Source: an uncultured Algibacter sp.
GTDB taxonomy: Bacteria > Bacteroidota > Bacteroidia > Flavobacteriales > Flavobacteriaceae
Direction of reading: 5' to 3'
Assembly (NCBI GenBank): GCA_947499935.1
Contig: CANMQH010000003.1
Span: 1 to 64,000, forward strand
Length of the DNA: 64,000 bases
Shown here piece by piece: positions 37,892 through 46,790 of the stretch. The translations under genes and the position numbers were made by a program. Numbering within the stretch: position 1 is the stretch's first letter; each line of letters starts with the position of its first letter. The notes beneath the pieces are model-generated. The model was not told the DNA's origin. It saw nothing but the letters and a program-made list of their open reading frames with translations, and did not search any database.

Positions 37892-38212
37892 TTACTGATA
37901 TTGCTCCATCATTTGTCTAGATTGCTCCAGCATCTCATCCCAACCTACAGTAGATATTCTGTAAATAGACATTGCTAAGTATAAAACATTAATTATTAAA
38001 ATAACCAATGCAATTATTTTTGCAGTATTCATGGCTTTAACACTATTTGGTTCAAAATTTTCTGGATTAAGTTTAGCAGCGTTTAATTTACTATTTGCAA
38101 TTATAAATGCAATACCAGCAAGAATAAAGCCTAGACCGCCAAAGCAGCAGCATAATAGACCAATAATAGCTAATACGTAAACAATTGTTGGATTAAGTTT
38201 TTGTTGTTCCAT
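37892..38212 (-). CDS. CCC-motif membrane protein
   Basis: A 106-residue protein with two membrane helices. The first carries the name-giving triplet in GLLCCCFGGLGFILAGIAF (about residues 19-37); the second is about 65-85. The C terminus is a short charged helix (MLEQSRQMMEQYQ). It belongs to a Bacteroidota family of unknown role, and lies 9 bp behind a DUF2752 gene, a common pairing. Confidence 0.82.
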   Translation of the reverse strand: MEQQKLNPTIVYVLAIIGLLCCCFGGLGFILAGIAFIIANSKLNAAKLNPENFEPNSVKAMNTAKIIALVILIINVLYLAMSIYRISTVGWDEMLEQSRQMMEQYQ

Positions 38213-38221
38213 GTGTAAGAT

Positions 38222-38497
38222 TTAATTGATTATTTTAAGTGTGAAATTTGTAATAATAGTAATAATAGTAATTATCGCTAGCGAGCTAATTACTAAATTT
38301 GATTGTTTAAATTTAAAGAAAATATTTATTCCAATAGATAGAAAAAGTAGAATTAAACTATAAATTGCAGGATACATAAAAAATGCATCAATAAATTCGC
38401 CTTTTAATAATAAAGCAAAAGATCGTTGTATACCACAGCCCATGCACTCCATGCCAAAGAGTTTTTTGTTTATGCAAGGCAGCATATATTCTTCCAT
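38222..38497 (-). CDS. DUF2752 membrane protein
   Basis: A 91-residue protein with the DUF2752 signature CMGCGIQRSF (about residues 18-27) and two membrane helices. The N terminus MEEYMLPCINKKLFG precedes it. Function unknown. It forms a two-gene unit with the CCC-motif protein. Confidence 0.85.
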   Translation of the reverse strand: MEEYMLPCINKKLFGMECMGCGIQRSFALLLKGEFIDAFFMYPAIYSLILLFLSIGINIFFKFKQSNLVISSLAIITIITIITNFTLKIIN

Positions 38498-38826
38498 ATT
38501 ACTTTTAAAAATAATTTAACTGCTAAAATAGTAAAAGAAACTAAAAAGGAGGTTTTATAACTAATAATTTGTTTTAATTTTGAACTTATTATATAGATGT
38601 CATTACTAAAGATGTAAGACCTCACAGGTTTTTAAAACTTGTGAGGTCTTTTTTAAATAAATATTTATCAGATAGTATTAATTAGTTTATCTAAGCATCG
38701 ACCGGTAGTGTCGATTGTATTGAATATGTGTAAAGTAAAATTCTTACAAAGTTAAAAAGTATATGATTTTATACAGTCATAAAATTTTAATGTAATTTGC
38801 CACGTAATTAAGTCTCAATTTTAGAA
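38498..38826. other. 329-bp intergenic region with two hairpins
   Basis: No gene is seen. It contains the 17-bp palindrome at 38616-38650 and a second small hairpin, ATCGAC (38697-38702), CGGTAGT loop, GTCGAT (38710-38715). Neither follows a gene on the matching strand, so they are repeats or regulatory structures and not obvious terminators. Confidence 0.55.
38616..38654. repeat. Palindromic intergenic hairpin
   Basis: AAGACCTCACAGGTTTT pairs with AAAACTTGTGAGGTCTT over 17 bp with one G-T pair and only a TA-sized loop, followed by TTTTTT. No plus-strand gene ends upstream. From memory similar GACCTCACAGG palindromes are scattered through flavobacterial genomes, so it may be a repeat element. 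Confidence 0.6.
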
Positions 38827-39018
38827 ATGAAATATTTAAATTATATATTAATTATTTTTGGTGCATTTGTGGCTATGTATGCCAAAGCTGGAGCTGATAA
38901 AAATCAGTATTTACTAATAGGAGGGATTGTTTGTTTAGTTATTGGTGTATATCGTATATCTAAAACAATTCCTAGTAAACACGATAAAGAAGATAATGAT
39001 GATTTTGAAAATAATTGA
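38827..39018 (+). CDS. Hypothetical small membrane protein
   Basis: A 63-residue protein with two membrane helices (about residues 4-20 and 28-44) and an acidic tail (KHDKEDNDDFENN). I do not know its family by number, though the position just ahead of the Smr gene, 2 bp from its ATG, suggests a conserved coupled pair. The function is unknown. Confidence 0.65.
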   Translation: MKYLNYILIIFGAFVAMYAKAGADKNQYLLIGGIVCLVIGVYRISKTIPSKHDKEDNDDFENN

Positions 39019-39020
39019 TT

Positions 39021-39584
39021 ATGGCTTTTAAATTGGGTGATTATGTTTTGGTTTTAGATGAAGATTTATCTGGAATCATTAAAAAAATAGATAAACATAC
39101 CATCTCTATTGAAACTGATGATGGTTTTTTAATAGATTTTCAAGACAAGGAATTGGTTAAGAAAGAAAAAAAACAGTCTATAAAAAATCAATTATTTGCT
39201 AATTCTAGTATTAATGATGTTGTTTTAGAAAAGGAACAACCAACAAGAAAAAACCAAGCTAAAAAACGTGCTAAAGATAGATATGAGCCTACTATGGAGG
39301 TCGATTTACATGTTCATCAATTGGTTAAGTCTTTTAAAGGGATGTCTAAACACGACATGCTAACCCTACAATTAGATACAGCCAGGCATAAACTAGATTA
39401 TGCTATAAAAAAGCGCATACAAAAAATTGTGTTTATACATGGGGTAGGTGAGGGCGTGCTTAAAATGGAATTAGAATACCTCTTTGGACGCTACAGCAAT
39501 ATCAAGTTTTACGATGCTAATTACCAAAAATATGGCTTAGGAGCTACCGAGGTTTATATTTTTCAGAATGTAGAATCTGTTTAA
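39021..39584 (+). CDS. Smr-domain protein (DUF2027/MutS2-like)
   Basis: A 187-residue protein. The N-terminal about 50 residues form a small beta domain (FKLGDYVLVLDEDLSGIIKK), a basic linker follows, and the C-terminal Smr domain spans about 98-187 (VDLHVHQLV, FIHGVGEGVLK, GLGATEVYIF). Smr domains nick DNA or RNA, as in MutS2. The ATG at 39021 is preferred to an upstream TTG at 39015, which overlaps the previous stop. The 3' end overlaps the convergent lipoprotein gene by 4 bp. Confidence 0.88.
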   Translation: MAFKLGDYVLVLDEDLSGIIKKIDKHTISIETDDGFLIDFQDKELVKKEKKQSIKNQLFANSSINDVVLEKEQPTRKNQAKKRAKDRYEPTMEVDLHVHQLVKSFKGMSKHDMLTLQLDTARHKLDYAIKKRIQKIVFIHGVGEGVLKMELEYLFGRYSNIKFYDANYQKYGLGATEVYIFQNVESV

Positions 39585-40561
39585 ATAAAATCAGGATTTT
39601 CTGTTCTTGATTTTACCCCATTTGGTATTTCACCTTGATCTAAAACACCAAAAAACAGTTCATCTTGAGATATTGTGACTAAATCAATATTGAGTATAGT
39701 TATAGTAACCGCAAAATTTCTAGAAATAACATGAATATTTTCTCTAAACTGAGTGGCAGGATGATTATCATCTTTAATATTTGGATTTAAGTAATCTGGT
39801 ATAGGATTGCCATCACTATCTGTGCCTGTTTCATCATCTCTAGGATTTTGATTTTGAAATTCATTTTCTTCATCACGTGTTTTAACACCATCACCATCAT
39901 CATCTGCATCTAAATAATCGGGTATATCATCACCATCTGGTTCATCCTTATCTGTGTTTAAAGCTTGTTCCAAAATAAAAACGCCATCTGCATTTAACAC
40001 ACCTTCATCTCTAGTTAACACATTATCCCCGTCATCATCAGCATCTAAATAATCAGGAATTCCATCACCATCAGTATCTTGTGCATTAGGGTAACGACCA
40101 TTTTCATCAGGTTCACCAGGGTTTTCAAATTCCATGGGAACACCATCATCATCATCTTCTGTTAAAACAGTTCTAATTAAAGCTTCACCACTTTCACTTG
40201 TTACATTTTGTGTAATGATAACATCGGGGTTTTGTATATCAACACAAAATAAATTACTAGGTAAGGTGGTATTGCTATAGGTTCTATAATTAAAAGGATT
40301 AGTAGTGTTAATTGTTATGGTTTCTTCTCGGGTATTGTCGTCACCAACTTCTAGAATTGTTGCAATCGAGCCACCATTAATTCGTAACGATAAAGACTCT
40401 GATGGGTCATTTTTTGTTTTATAAAAAATTAAACTAGATACTCCTTCACAGGCTGAAAGGGTGTCTTCAAAATCAAGTTCAGCTGTAATAATATCGCCAT
40501 CATCACAAGAATAGTTTAAAAATAAACTTAATGATATTATAACAAAAAATAACTTACGCAT
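39581..40561 (-). CDS. Lipoprotein with thrombospondin-3-type calcium repeats
   Basis: A 326-residue exported lipoprotein (lipobox NYSC, Cys19). The middle, about residues 140-270, holds three Asp-rich repeats of the form DTDGDGIPDYLDADDDGD, as in thrombospondin type 3 or dockerin-like calcium-binding stretches. The flanks are beta-rich and unrecognised. It is probably a surface protein stabilised by Ca2+. It stands alone, convergent with the Smr gene and divergent from the cysteine desulfurase gene. Confidence 0.82.
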   Translation of the reverse strand: MRKLFFVIISLSLFLNYSCDDGDIITAELDFEDTLSACEGVSSLIFYKTKNDPSESLSLRINGGSIATILEVGDDNTREETITINTTNPFNYRTYSNTTLPSNLFCVDIQNPDVIITQNVTSESGEALIRTVLTEDDDDGVPMEFENPGEPDENGRYPNAQDTDGDGIPDYLDADDDGDNVLTRDEGVLNADGVFILEQALNTDKDEPDGDDIPDYLDADDDGDGVKTRDEENEFQNQNPRDDETGTDSDGNPIPDYLNPNIKDDNHPATQFRENIHVISRNFAVTITILNIDLVTISQDELFFGVLDQGEIPNGVKSRTENPDFI

Positions 40562-40614
40562 GGTGTTTGTGTTTTAAGCAAAAATAATTGAATTGTTATT
40601 TATAACGTAGCATA

Positions 40615-40644
40615 TTGCTAATAATTTTAATTGGAGTATTTTTG
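40615..40644 (+). promoter_or_regulatory. Promoter of the cysteine desulfurase gene
   Basis: TTG (40615-40617), 19-nt spacer, TATTTTTG (40637-40644): a full Bacteroidota housekeeping promoter (TTG-N19-TAnnTTTG). The start codon is 33 nt after the -7 element. Confidence 0.75.
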
Positions 40645-40677
40645 AACGATTAATTATAATTCAATTTTAAAAAACAG

Positions 40678-41817
40678 ATGCAATCCATTTACTTTGATAA
40701 TGCTGCAACAACCAAAATACGTAAAGCTGTTATAGAAGCTATTACAAATGTTATGGAAAGCCATTATGGCAATCCATCTTCTTCGCACAGTTTTGGTAGG
40801 GCATCAAAGGGCTTAATTGAGAAAGCTAGAAAAACTATTTCTAATCAATTAAATGTGTCTGCTAGCGAAATTATTTTTACCTCGGGCGGTACCGAAGCAG
40901 ATAATCTAATTTTAAATAGCGCTGTTATAGATTTAGGTGTTAAACATATTATTACCTCTAAAATAGAGCATCATGCTGTTTTACATGCCGTAGAAAAATT
41001 AGAAAAAGATTATAAGATAAGCGTGAGTTATGTGAATTTGGATGATTATGGTAATGTTGATTATTTACATTTAGAAACCTTGTTACAATCTGAAGAAAAG
41101 ACACTTGTAAGTTTAATGCACATCAATAACGAAATAGGTAATACATTAGATATTAAACAGGTATCTCATTTATGCCAAGCGCATAATGCCTTGTTTCATA
41201 CAGATGCTGTACAATCTGTTGGACATTATAATTTAGATTTAAAAGATACTAAAATTGATTTTTTAGCCGCTGCAGCTCATAAATTTCATGGACCAAAAGG
41301 TGTTGGTTTTGCTTTTATTAGAAAAAACTCTGGACTAAAGCCAATATTGGTTGGCGGCGAGCAAGAACGTGGTCTTAGAGCAGGTACAGAGAGTGTACAA
41401 AATATTATTGGTTTAGAAACAGCCTTTATATTGGCATACGATAATTTAATAGAAGAAACTAAATACATCCAAAGCTTAAAACGCTATTTTATAGATACGA
41501 TTAAAAAAGAAATCCCAAATGTGAAATTTAATGGAAATTCAGCGTTTGCAGATAAAAGCACATATACATTAGTTAATGTATGTTTGCCAATACCTCCTAA
41601 AAAGGCTGCGATGCTATTATTTCAGTTAGATTTAAAAGGTATTGCCTGTTCTAAAGGAAGTGCTTGCCAAAGCGGAAGCTCTCAAAAATCTCATGTGTTA
41701 TCGGAGATTTTAAGTGACCATGATTTAGAAAAACCATCTATTAGGTTTTCATTTAGTATTTTTAATACGAAACAAGAAATAGATTACGTGGTTGAGGTTT
41801 TAAAGGGACATATATAA
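40678..41817 (+). CDS. Cysteine desulfurase, NifS/IscS type
   Basis: PLP enzyme that transfers sulfur from cysteine to an active-site cysteine for iron-sulfur clusters or tRNA thiolation. The 379-residue protein shows YFDNAATTKIR near the N terminus, FTSGGTEADNLIL near residue 71, the PLP lysine in AAAHKFHGPKGVGF near 200, and the mobile-loop cysteine in ACSKGSACQSGSSQKSHVL near 325. No isc or suf genes are adjacent, so the acceptor is unknown. It ends 8 bp before a convergent receptor gene. Confidence 0.93.
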   Translation: MQSIYFDNAATTKIRKAVIEAITNVMESHYGNPSSSHSFGRASKGLIEKARKTISNQLNVSASEIIFTSGGTEADNLILNSAVIDLGVKHIITSKIEHHAVLHAVEKLEKDYKISVSYVNLDDYGNVDYLHLETLLQSEEKTLVSLMHINNEIGNTLDIKQVSHLCQAHNALFHTDAVQSVGHYNLDLKDTKIDFLAAAAHKFHGPKGVGFAFIRKNSGLKPILVGGEQERGLRAGTESVQNIIGLETAFILAYDNLIEETKYIQSLKRYFIDTIKKEIPNVKFNGNSAFADKSTYTLVNVCLPIPPKKAAMLLFQLDLKGIACSKGSACQSGSSQKSHVLSEILSDHDLEKPSIRFSFSIFNTKQEIDYVVEVLKGHI

Positions 41818-41825
41818 AAGTGTTT

Positions 41826-44288
41826 TTAAAACTTCATCGTCGTTCTAACATTAAATACCCTAGGTGTTAAAAAGTTAGGAATAGCAATTTGCCTTTGTGT
41901 ACTCACATCTCTAACCCAGGTATTGGTAATGGAGTTTTGAACATCAAAAATGTTAAATATCTCAAAACCAAAAGAAAGTTCTTTAAAAGGTTTTTTCCAA
42001 CCACTTTCAAATTGTTTTTTAGCGTCAACCAAAACAAACTGTAAGCCTAAATCAGCACGTTTGTAATCGGGTAGCCTACTTTGAAAATCGTAAGGATCTG
42101 CAAAACTGGGAGAACCACCAGGCAAACCTGTATTATAAACCAAGTTTAAGTACATTTTTAAATTAGGTACATTGGGTACGTAATCTTGAAACAGCGCAGC
42201 AAACTTTAAGCGTTGGTCTGTTGGTCTAGAAATATAACCTCGGTTATTAATGTTTTCTTCAGTCTTTAAATACCCAAAACTAAACCAAGATTCTGTGCCG
42301 GGCACAAACTCGCCATTAAGTCTCATATCCAAACCATAAGCATAAGCTTTAGCACTATTGTTTGCTCTGTATCGAATTCTAACGTTTTCTAATGTATACG
42401 GATTTACATCTGTTAAATCTTTATAATAAATCTCAGAAGTTAGTTTAAAAGGTCTGTCCCACATTTTAAAACTATAATCATTACCTAAAACAAAATGTAT
42501 AGATTTTTGAGCTTTAACATTAGGCTGTATCACACCATTTCGGTCTCTAAGTTCTCTGTAAAATGGAGGCTGATAATATAAACCAGCCGAAGCACGAAAT
42601 AACATGTCTTTATTCCAATTAGGTTTTATAGCAAACTGAGCTCGGGGACTAATGACAGTTTGGTTAGATGATGAAATACCATCGCCACTAACGGACCAAT
42701 TATGAAGCCTAACACCAGCATTGTACCAAACTTCGCTATTACCCAAAGTACTGCGCTTACTCCATTGGCCATAAGCTTGTATTCTGTTAATTTGCGTTTT
42801 ATTGGTAGCCCTTACATTTTGAAAAGGTTCTATGGGACCTGTAAACGGTTCGTAAGGTTGTTCGTTTCTAGGGATGGTGCCAGGTGGTCTTATAGAAAAC
42901 CCAGCAGAATCAATGACTTCCCACTCAACCAAGCGGTCACGAATGTTTTCGTTGGTATACTTTACTGACCATTCTATACGATTTTCTTCAATTGTAAAAT
43001 CGCCTTTATGTTCAATATTGGTTATAAGCGCATCTAAATCATTTCTACCGTGGTTTAATTGGCTTCCTATACCTTCGCTAAACTCAACTTCTCCTAAATT
43101 ATCATCACCAATATTACTATTAACAGCACCTAGTCGGTATTGAGCAAAAATATCAAAATATTCTTCTTCTGTAGTGTGGTAGGTCGATGCGATAAGCTTT
43201 AAGTTTAAATTATCATTTACAAAATAAGAGCCTTTAAAAGCACCAAATAAGGTTTGGTATCGATCTCTTTCTTGTCCATTATAAAAGACTAGCAGTGCAA
43301 TAGGTTCACTAAGAGTACCAAAATTAGTTTGTCGTGTTTGTGGTTCGTAATTGTATGTGTTTAAGGATGCATTACCTAAAAAGCTAAGATGAAATTTGTC
43401 AGACATTTTATACGTAAAAAAGCCTTGCACATCGGCAAATGAAGGTCTAAAATTTGTTTCTGTTTCTTTTGCATTAACGAGCAAACTGTTGTCTCTATAT
43501 CGAGCTCCAATGATGCCTGAAAATTTTGAGTCTTTGCTTACATTTTCAATAGAAAGACTGCCGCCTAGTAAGCTTAAATCAGCATTAATTTCAAATTTAT
43601 AAGGGTTTTTGTATGTAATGTCTAATACAGAGGATAATTTATCACCATATTTTGCTTGAAATCCACCAGCAGAAAAATCTACATTTTGTACTAAATCGGT
43701 ATTTACAAAGCTTAACCCTTCTTGTTGTCCAGAACGTACTAAAAATGGACGATAAACTTCTATGCCATTTACATAGACTAAGTTTTCGTCATAATTACCA
43801 CCCCTTACAGAGTATTGCGTGCTCAATTCATTATTGTTACTAACACCAGGTAGTGTTAGTAAAAGGTTTTCTACACCCGCGTTTGCCCCTGGTATTTTTT
43901 TTACGGTTTCACGATTTAAGGTAATAATACCTTCAATATCCTTTCTTCGTTTTCCAGAAACTACAACTGCAGCAATTTGTTCTAGAGACGTACTCATAAC
44001 AGGATAAAACTCTATCGTTTCTCCGTTTTTTAAGTTAAATGAGCTTACTACTCTTTTTTGAGAAATATGGGTAAACTCTACAAGAATATCTTGATTAGAA
44101 GGAATAGTTAACGAATAGAATCCATTAACATTTGTTTTAGTACCGTTTGTTCCAGTCTTAATGTTTACGTTTTCAATAGGCTTATTATTTTCATCTAAAA
44201 TAACGCCTTTAATAGTGGCTGTTTGAGAAAATCCAATAAAAACTATAAAAAAAAATAATGTGGTGGTGAGTGTAAATTTTGCTTTCAA
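41826..44288 (-). CDS. TonB-dependent receptor, second
   Basis: An 820-residue outer-membrane receptor: signal peptide to about FSQ (residue 21), CarboxypepD_reg-like domain about 25-110 (IKGVILDENNKPIENVNI), plug about 125-230 (VRGGNYDENLVYVNGIEVY, FQAKYGDKLSSVLDI), barrel to a C-terminal Phe. The start is TTG: the upstream in-frame stop coincides with the M23 gene's stop codon and there is no ATG. It lies 12 bp after the M23 peptidase gene, so both are in one operon. The ligand is unknown. Confidence 0.9.
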   Translation of the reverse strand: MKAKFTLTTTLFFFIVFIGFSQTATIKGVILDENNKPIENVNIKTGTNGTKTNVNGFYSLTIPSNQDILVEFTHISQKRVVSSFNLKNGETIEFYPVMSTSLEQIAAVVVSGKRRKDIEGIITLNRETVKKIPGANAGVENLLLTLPGVSNNNELSTQYSVRGGNYDENLVYVNGIEVYRPFLVRSGQQEGLSFVNTDLVQNVDFSAGGFQAKYGDKLSSVLDITYKNPYKFEINADLSLLGGSLSIENVSKDSKFSGIIGARYRDNSLLVNAKETETNFRPSFADVQGFFTYKMSDKFHLSFLGNASLNTYNYEPQTRQTNFGTLSEPIALLVFYNGQERDRYQTLFGAFKGSYFVNDNLNLKLIASTYHTTEEEYFDIFAQYRLGAVNSNIGDDNLGEVEFSEGIGSQLNHGRNDLDALITNIEHKGDFTIEENRIEWSVKYTNENIRDRLVEWEVIDSAGFSIRPPGTIPRNEQPYEPFTGPIEPFQNVRATNKTQINRIQAYGQWSKRSTLGNSEVWYNAGVRLHNWSVSGDGISSSNQTVISPRAQFAIKPNWNKDMLFRASAGLYYQPPFYRELRDRNGVIQPNVKAQKSIHFVLGNDYSFKMWDRPFKLTSEIYYKDLTDVNPYTLENVRIRYRANNSAKAYAYGLDMRLNGEFVPGTESWFSFGYLKTEENINNRGYISRPTDQRLKFAALFQDYVPNVPNLKMYLNLVYNTGLPGGSPSFADPYDFQSRLPDYKRADLGLQFVLVDAKKQFESGWKKPFKELSFGFEIFNIFDVQNSITNTWVRDVSTQRQIAIPNFLTPRVFNVRTTMKF

Positions 44289-44300
44289 GTGTGTAAAAGT

Positions 44301-45986
44301 TTATTTTCTATAAAATAACGCTTCAAAAGTAGAATTATTTCCAACATTATCTGTAACAATTACTTTTAAATTATTTTTAGTATCTGTAATAACACGATCA
44401 TTGAAGTCATGAGTTAGTGTATTGGTCTTATAATCATACTCCATTAAAATCCATTTTCCGTTTACGGTTGCCCTGTAGTTGGAAATCCCAGAACCTACAT
44501 CTGTAATTTTAACTTTTAAATATCGGTATTTACTTAACCATTTATTCTTTTTAAAATTTAAAGGTGTAATGATTGGATTTATAGTGTCTGACGCTAGTGC
44601 ATAAGTCCCTAATGTTTTAGAACTCGCTGTTAGTTTATCCTTTTTTCTTTTAGTTGATACATATGATGGACGTTTATTATAGCCAATTAATCTTGCAATG
44701 TATAGTTTGTCTTTGTCAGCTTTATTGTATTTACTAATGTCGTAAGTAATATTAAAACTTTTCTTAGCTGCTACTGTGTTTTTATGTAAAGTTAAGGTGT
44801 CGTTTTGTACCTTAAAATCCATATAAAAATCTTTATAAAACGTATTTGGGTAGAAGTCTACAGAAATAGCACCATCATCTAATTGGATTTTTTGGTCGGC
44901 TTTAATGTAGTGAGGCGTTACAGGGCTTTTCTGTTTTTTTATGATTTTTGCTTTTTTTCCTCTAATATTTACAGTGACCCACGAATCGTTGTTTTTGTAA
45001 TCGGAAACTCTTATTTTGTATACTGCCGATGTGCTATCTTCTATACTAATGATACCATCATTTAATGTAGACTTGTATATGCTTAAAGGGTTGTTTTTTC
45101 GGTATAACTTTTGAATTCTTTTTCTTTGGTTTATATAATGTTCGTAATCAATAAGTTGGTTAATGTGTTTCGTTTCATCAAATGAAAAACGTTTAAAATC
45201 CAACTCAAAATTTCTGCTACCATTAATAAATGTCTGTATATTATATACGCCATTTGAGTTACTAGCCAAATCTTGTCTATCTATAGTTGCTACAGCAAAA
45301 CCAATAGCACCATAAGCATCTATATTTTTGGTTGTATAATCCCCATTTTTTAATCTCACTAAAGTTAACTTTTGTTTTTTGTTTTGTTGATTTACATGTG
45401 AGTTTTCATCTAAAGGATATGCATAAATAGATTTAACAATGGGATTAATGTTATCTTTTATGTCAATACCAAAAAGCATAGGGTTTATGGGGCGCTCTTT
45501 TTTATCGCGAATTTCGTAATGTAAATGAGGTCCTCCAGAGCCACCTGTATTTCCGCTGTAACCAATAAGGCTATCTTTTTTAACGATTAGCGACTCAGCA
45601 CTCGGGAATAATTCAATTTGAAACGATTCTTTCTTATATTGTTTTTCTTTTATATAGGCTTCTATGGCTGGGGCAAATTTTTGCAGATGGGCGTAAACCG
45701 TAGTATAACCGTTTGGATGAGTTATGTATAAAGCCTTACCATACCCATAATGCGCTATTTTTATACGACTCACATAACCGTCTGCAGAGGCTTTAACTCT
45801 TAGCCCTGTACGTTGCTGTGTTTTAATATCTAAGCCAGAATGAAAATGGTTAGAGCGCAATTCGGCAAAAGTTCCAGAAAGTATCAATGGAATTTCTAAT
45901 GGATTGCTAAAATAATCTTGGGGATAGTTATTTTGAGCTTTTAATGATAGCGTGAAAATAAATAATAATAAAAATGTATATCTCAT
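44301..45986 (-). CDS. M23 (LytM-type) metallopeptidase, exported
   Basis: A 561-residue protein with a signal peptide to about LKAQ (residue 17). The peptidase domain is near the N terminus: the zinc ligands HSGLD (His49, Asp53) and HLHYEIRDKK near residue 155 are intact, so it may cleave peptidoglycan cross-bridges. The long C-terminal part (about 190-561) is beta-rich and unrecognised. An M23 domain placed first with a long C-terminal region, and cotranscription with a TonB receptor, is a layout I associate with Bacteroidota. Confidence 0.9.
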   Translation of the reverse strand: MRYTFLLLFIFTLSLKAQNNYPQDYFSNPLEIPLILSGTFAELRSNHFHSGLDIKTQQRTGLRVKASADGYVSRIKIAHYGYGKALYITHPNGYTTVYAHLQKFAPAIEAYIKEKQYKKESFQIELFPSAESLIVKKDSLIGYSGNTGGSGGPHLHYEIRDKKERPINPMLFGIDIKDNINPIVKSIYAYPLDENSHVNQQNKKQKLTLVRLKNGDYTTKNIDAYGAIGFAVATIDRQDLASNSNGVYNIQTFINGSRNFELDFKRFSFDETKHINQLIDYEHYINQRKRIQKLYRKNNPLSIYKSTLNDGIISIEDSTSAVYKIRVSDYKNNDSWVTVNIRGKKAKIIKKQKSPVTPHYIKADQKIQLDDGAISVDFYPNTFYKDFYMDFKVQNDTLTLHKNTVAAKKSFNITYDISKYNKADKDKLYIARLIGYNKRPSYVSTKRKKDKLTASSKTLGTYALASDTINPIITPLNFKKNKWLSKYRYLKVKITDVGSGISNYRATVNGKWILMEYDYKTNTLTHDFNDRVITDTKNNLKVIVTDNVGNNSTFEALFYRK

Positions 45987-46110
45987 AAGTAAGTATTGTG
46001 GCTAAATTATTAATTAGATATGAATGTGACAAGAATAAAGTAAAAATCAAGCCATGGCTTAGTAGTAAATACTTGCGCGTATAATTTTTTTAAATTTTAT
46101 GTAAAAACAA

Positions 46111-46141
46111 TTGTAAATTATAGCTAGGTATGTTAACTTTG
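46111..46141 (+). promoter_or_regulatory. Promoter of the coiled-coil/zapA unit
   Basis: TTG (46111-46113), 20-nt spacer, TAACTTTG (46134-46141): a good match to TTG-N17-20-TAnnTTTG. The first ATG is 24 nt further on. Confidence 0.72.
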
Positions 46142-46165
46142 TTTAATCAGTATTGAAATTTGTAA

Positions 46166-46456
46166 ATGGGTAATATAGAAGATGTTGTAGGTTCTTTAGA
46201 ACACAAGATTGGTAAAGTGTTACACAACTTAGAGCTTTTAAAGCTTGCTAATTTGAAGTTAAATGAAGAATTAGAGGTAACAAAGCAAGAAATTTTAACT
46301 CAAAAGAAGCATTTAGCGAATTGGGAAGAAAAATATGAAGCTCTAAAAATGACAAATGCAATACTGGGTAGTGACGATAATAAAAGAGAGACCAAGCTTA
46401 AAATAAATGCATTAATACGAGATATAGACCATTGTATTGGTCAACTCTCAGAGTAA
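46166..46456 (+). CDS. Coiled-coil protein ahead of zapA (ZapB-like candidate)
   Basis: A 96-residue, almost entirely helical protein with heptad-like leucine spacing (LEHKIGKVLHNLELLKLANL, EELEVTKQEILTQKKHL). No enzyme motif is present. It lies 15 bp ahead of zapA behind a clear promoter, so the two are cotranscribed. ZapB, a small coiled coil that binds ZapA at the Z-ring, is the obvious comparison, but homology is not shown. Confidence 0.75.
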   Translation: MGNIEDVVGSLEHKIGKVLHNLELLKLANLKLNEELEVTKQEILTQKKHLANWEEKYEALKMTNAILGSDDNKRETKLKINALIRDIDHCIGQLSE

Positions 46457-46471
46457 TGTAAAACAAACTCA

Positions 46472-46765
46472 ATGTCAGAAAAGCTTAAAATAAAGCTGTC
46501 TATAGCTAATAGGGTATACCCTTTAACTATAGAATCAAGCCAAGAAGAAGGATTGCGTAAAGCGGCTAAAAACATTGAGATTATGATAAAGCAATTTGAG
46601 CAAAGTTATTCTGTTAGAGATAAACAAGATGTTTTGGCCATGTGTGCATTACAATTTGCTTCTCAAGTAGAACAGAAATCTATTGATAAAGCAAGTGTTA
46701 GTGAGCATGTAGAAGAAAAGCTTAATGCCCTAAACACTATGTTAGACTCACATTTAGTCTCTTAA
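46472..46765 (+). CDS. zapA: Cell division protein ZapA
   Basis: ZapA bundles FtsZ filaments at midcell. The 97-residue protein has the typical N-terminal beta-alpha domain (KIKLSIANRVYPLTIE, EEGLRKAAKNIEIMIKQF) and the segment RDKQDVLAMCALQFASQVEQK, followed by a short C-terminal coil. It is followed by the 6S RNA candidate and rny. Confidence 0.92.
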   Translation: MSEKLKIKLSIANRVYPLTIESSQEEGLRKAAKNIEIMIKQFEQSYSVRDKQDVLAMCALQFASQVEQKSIDKASVSEHVEEKLNALNTMLDSHLVS

Positions 46766-46790
46766 ACGTTCTTTAAAATAAACTAAAGTT

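Noticed and set aside
41826..44288. SusC-type glycan importer
   Set aside because: No SusD-like lipoprotein follows and SusC-specific features are not evident; it is called a general TonB-dependent receptor. The same holds for the receptors at 5352 and 48693.
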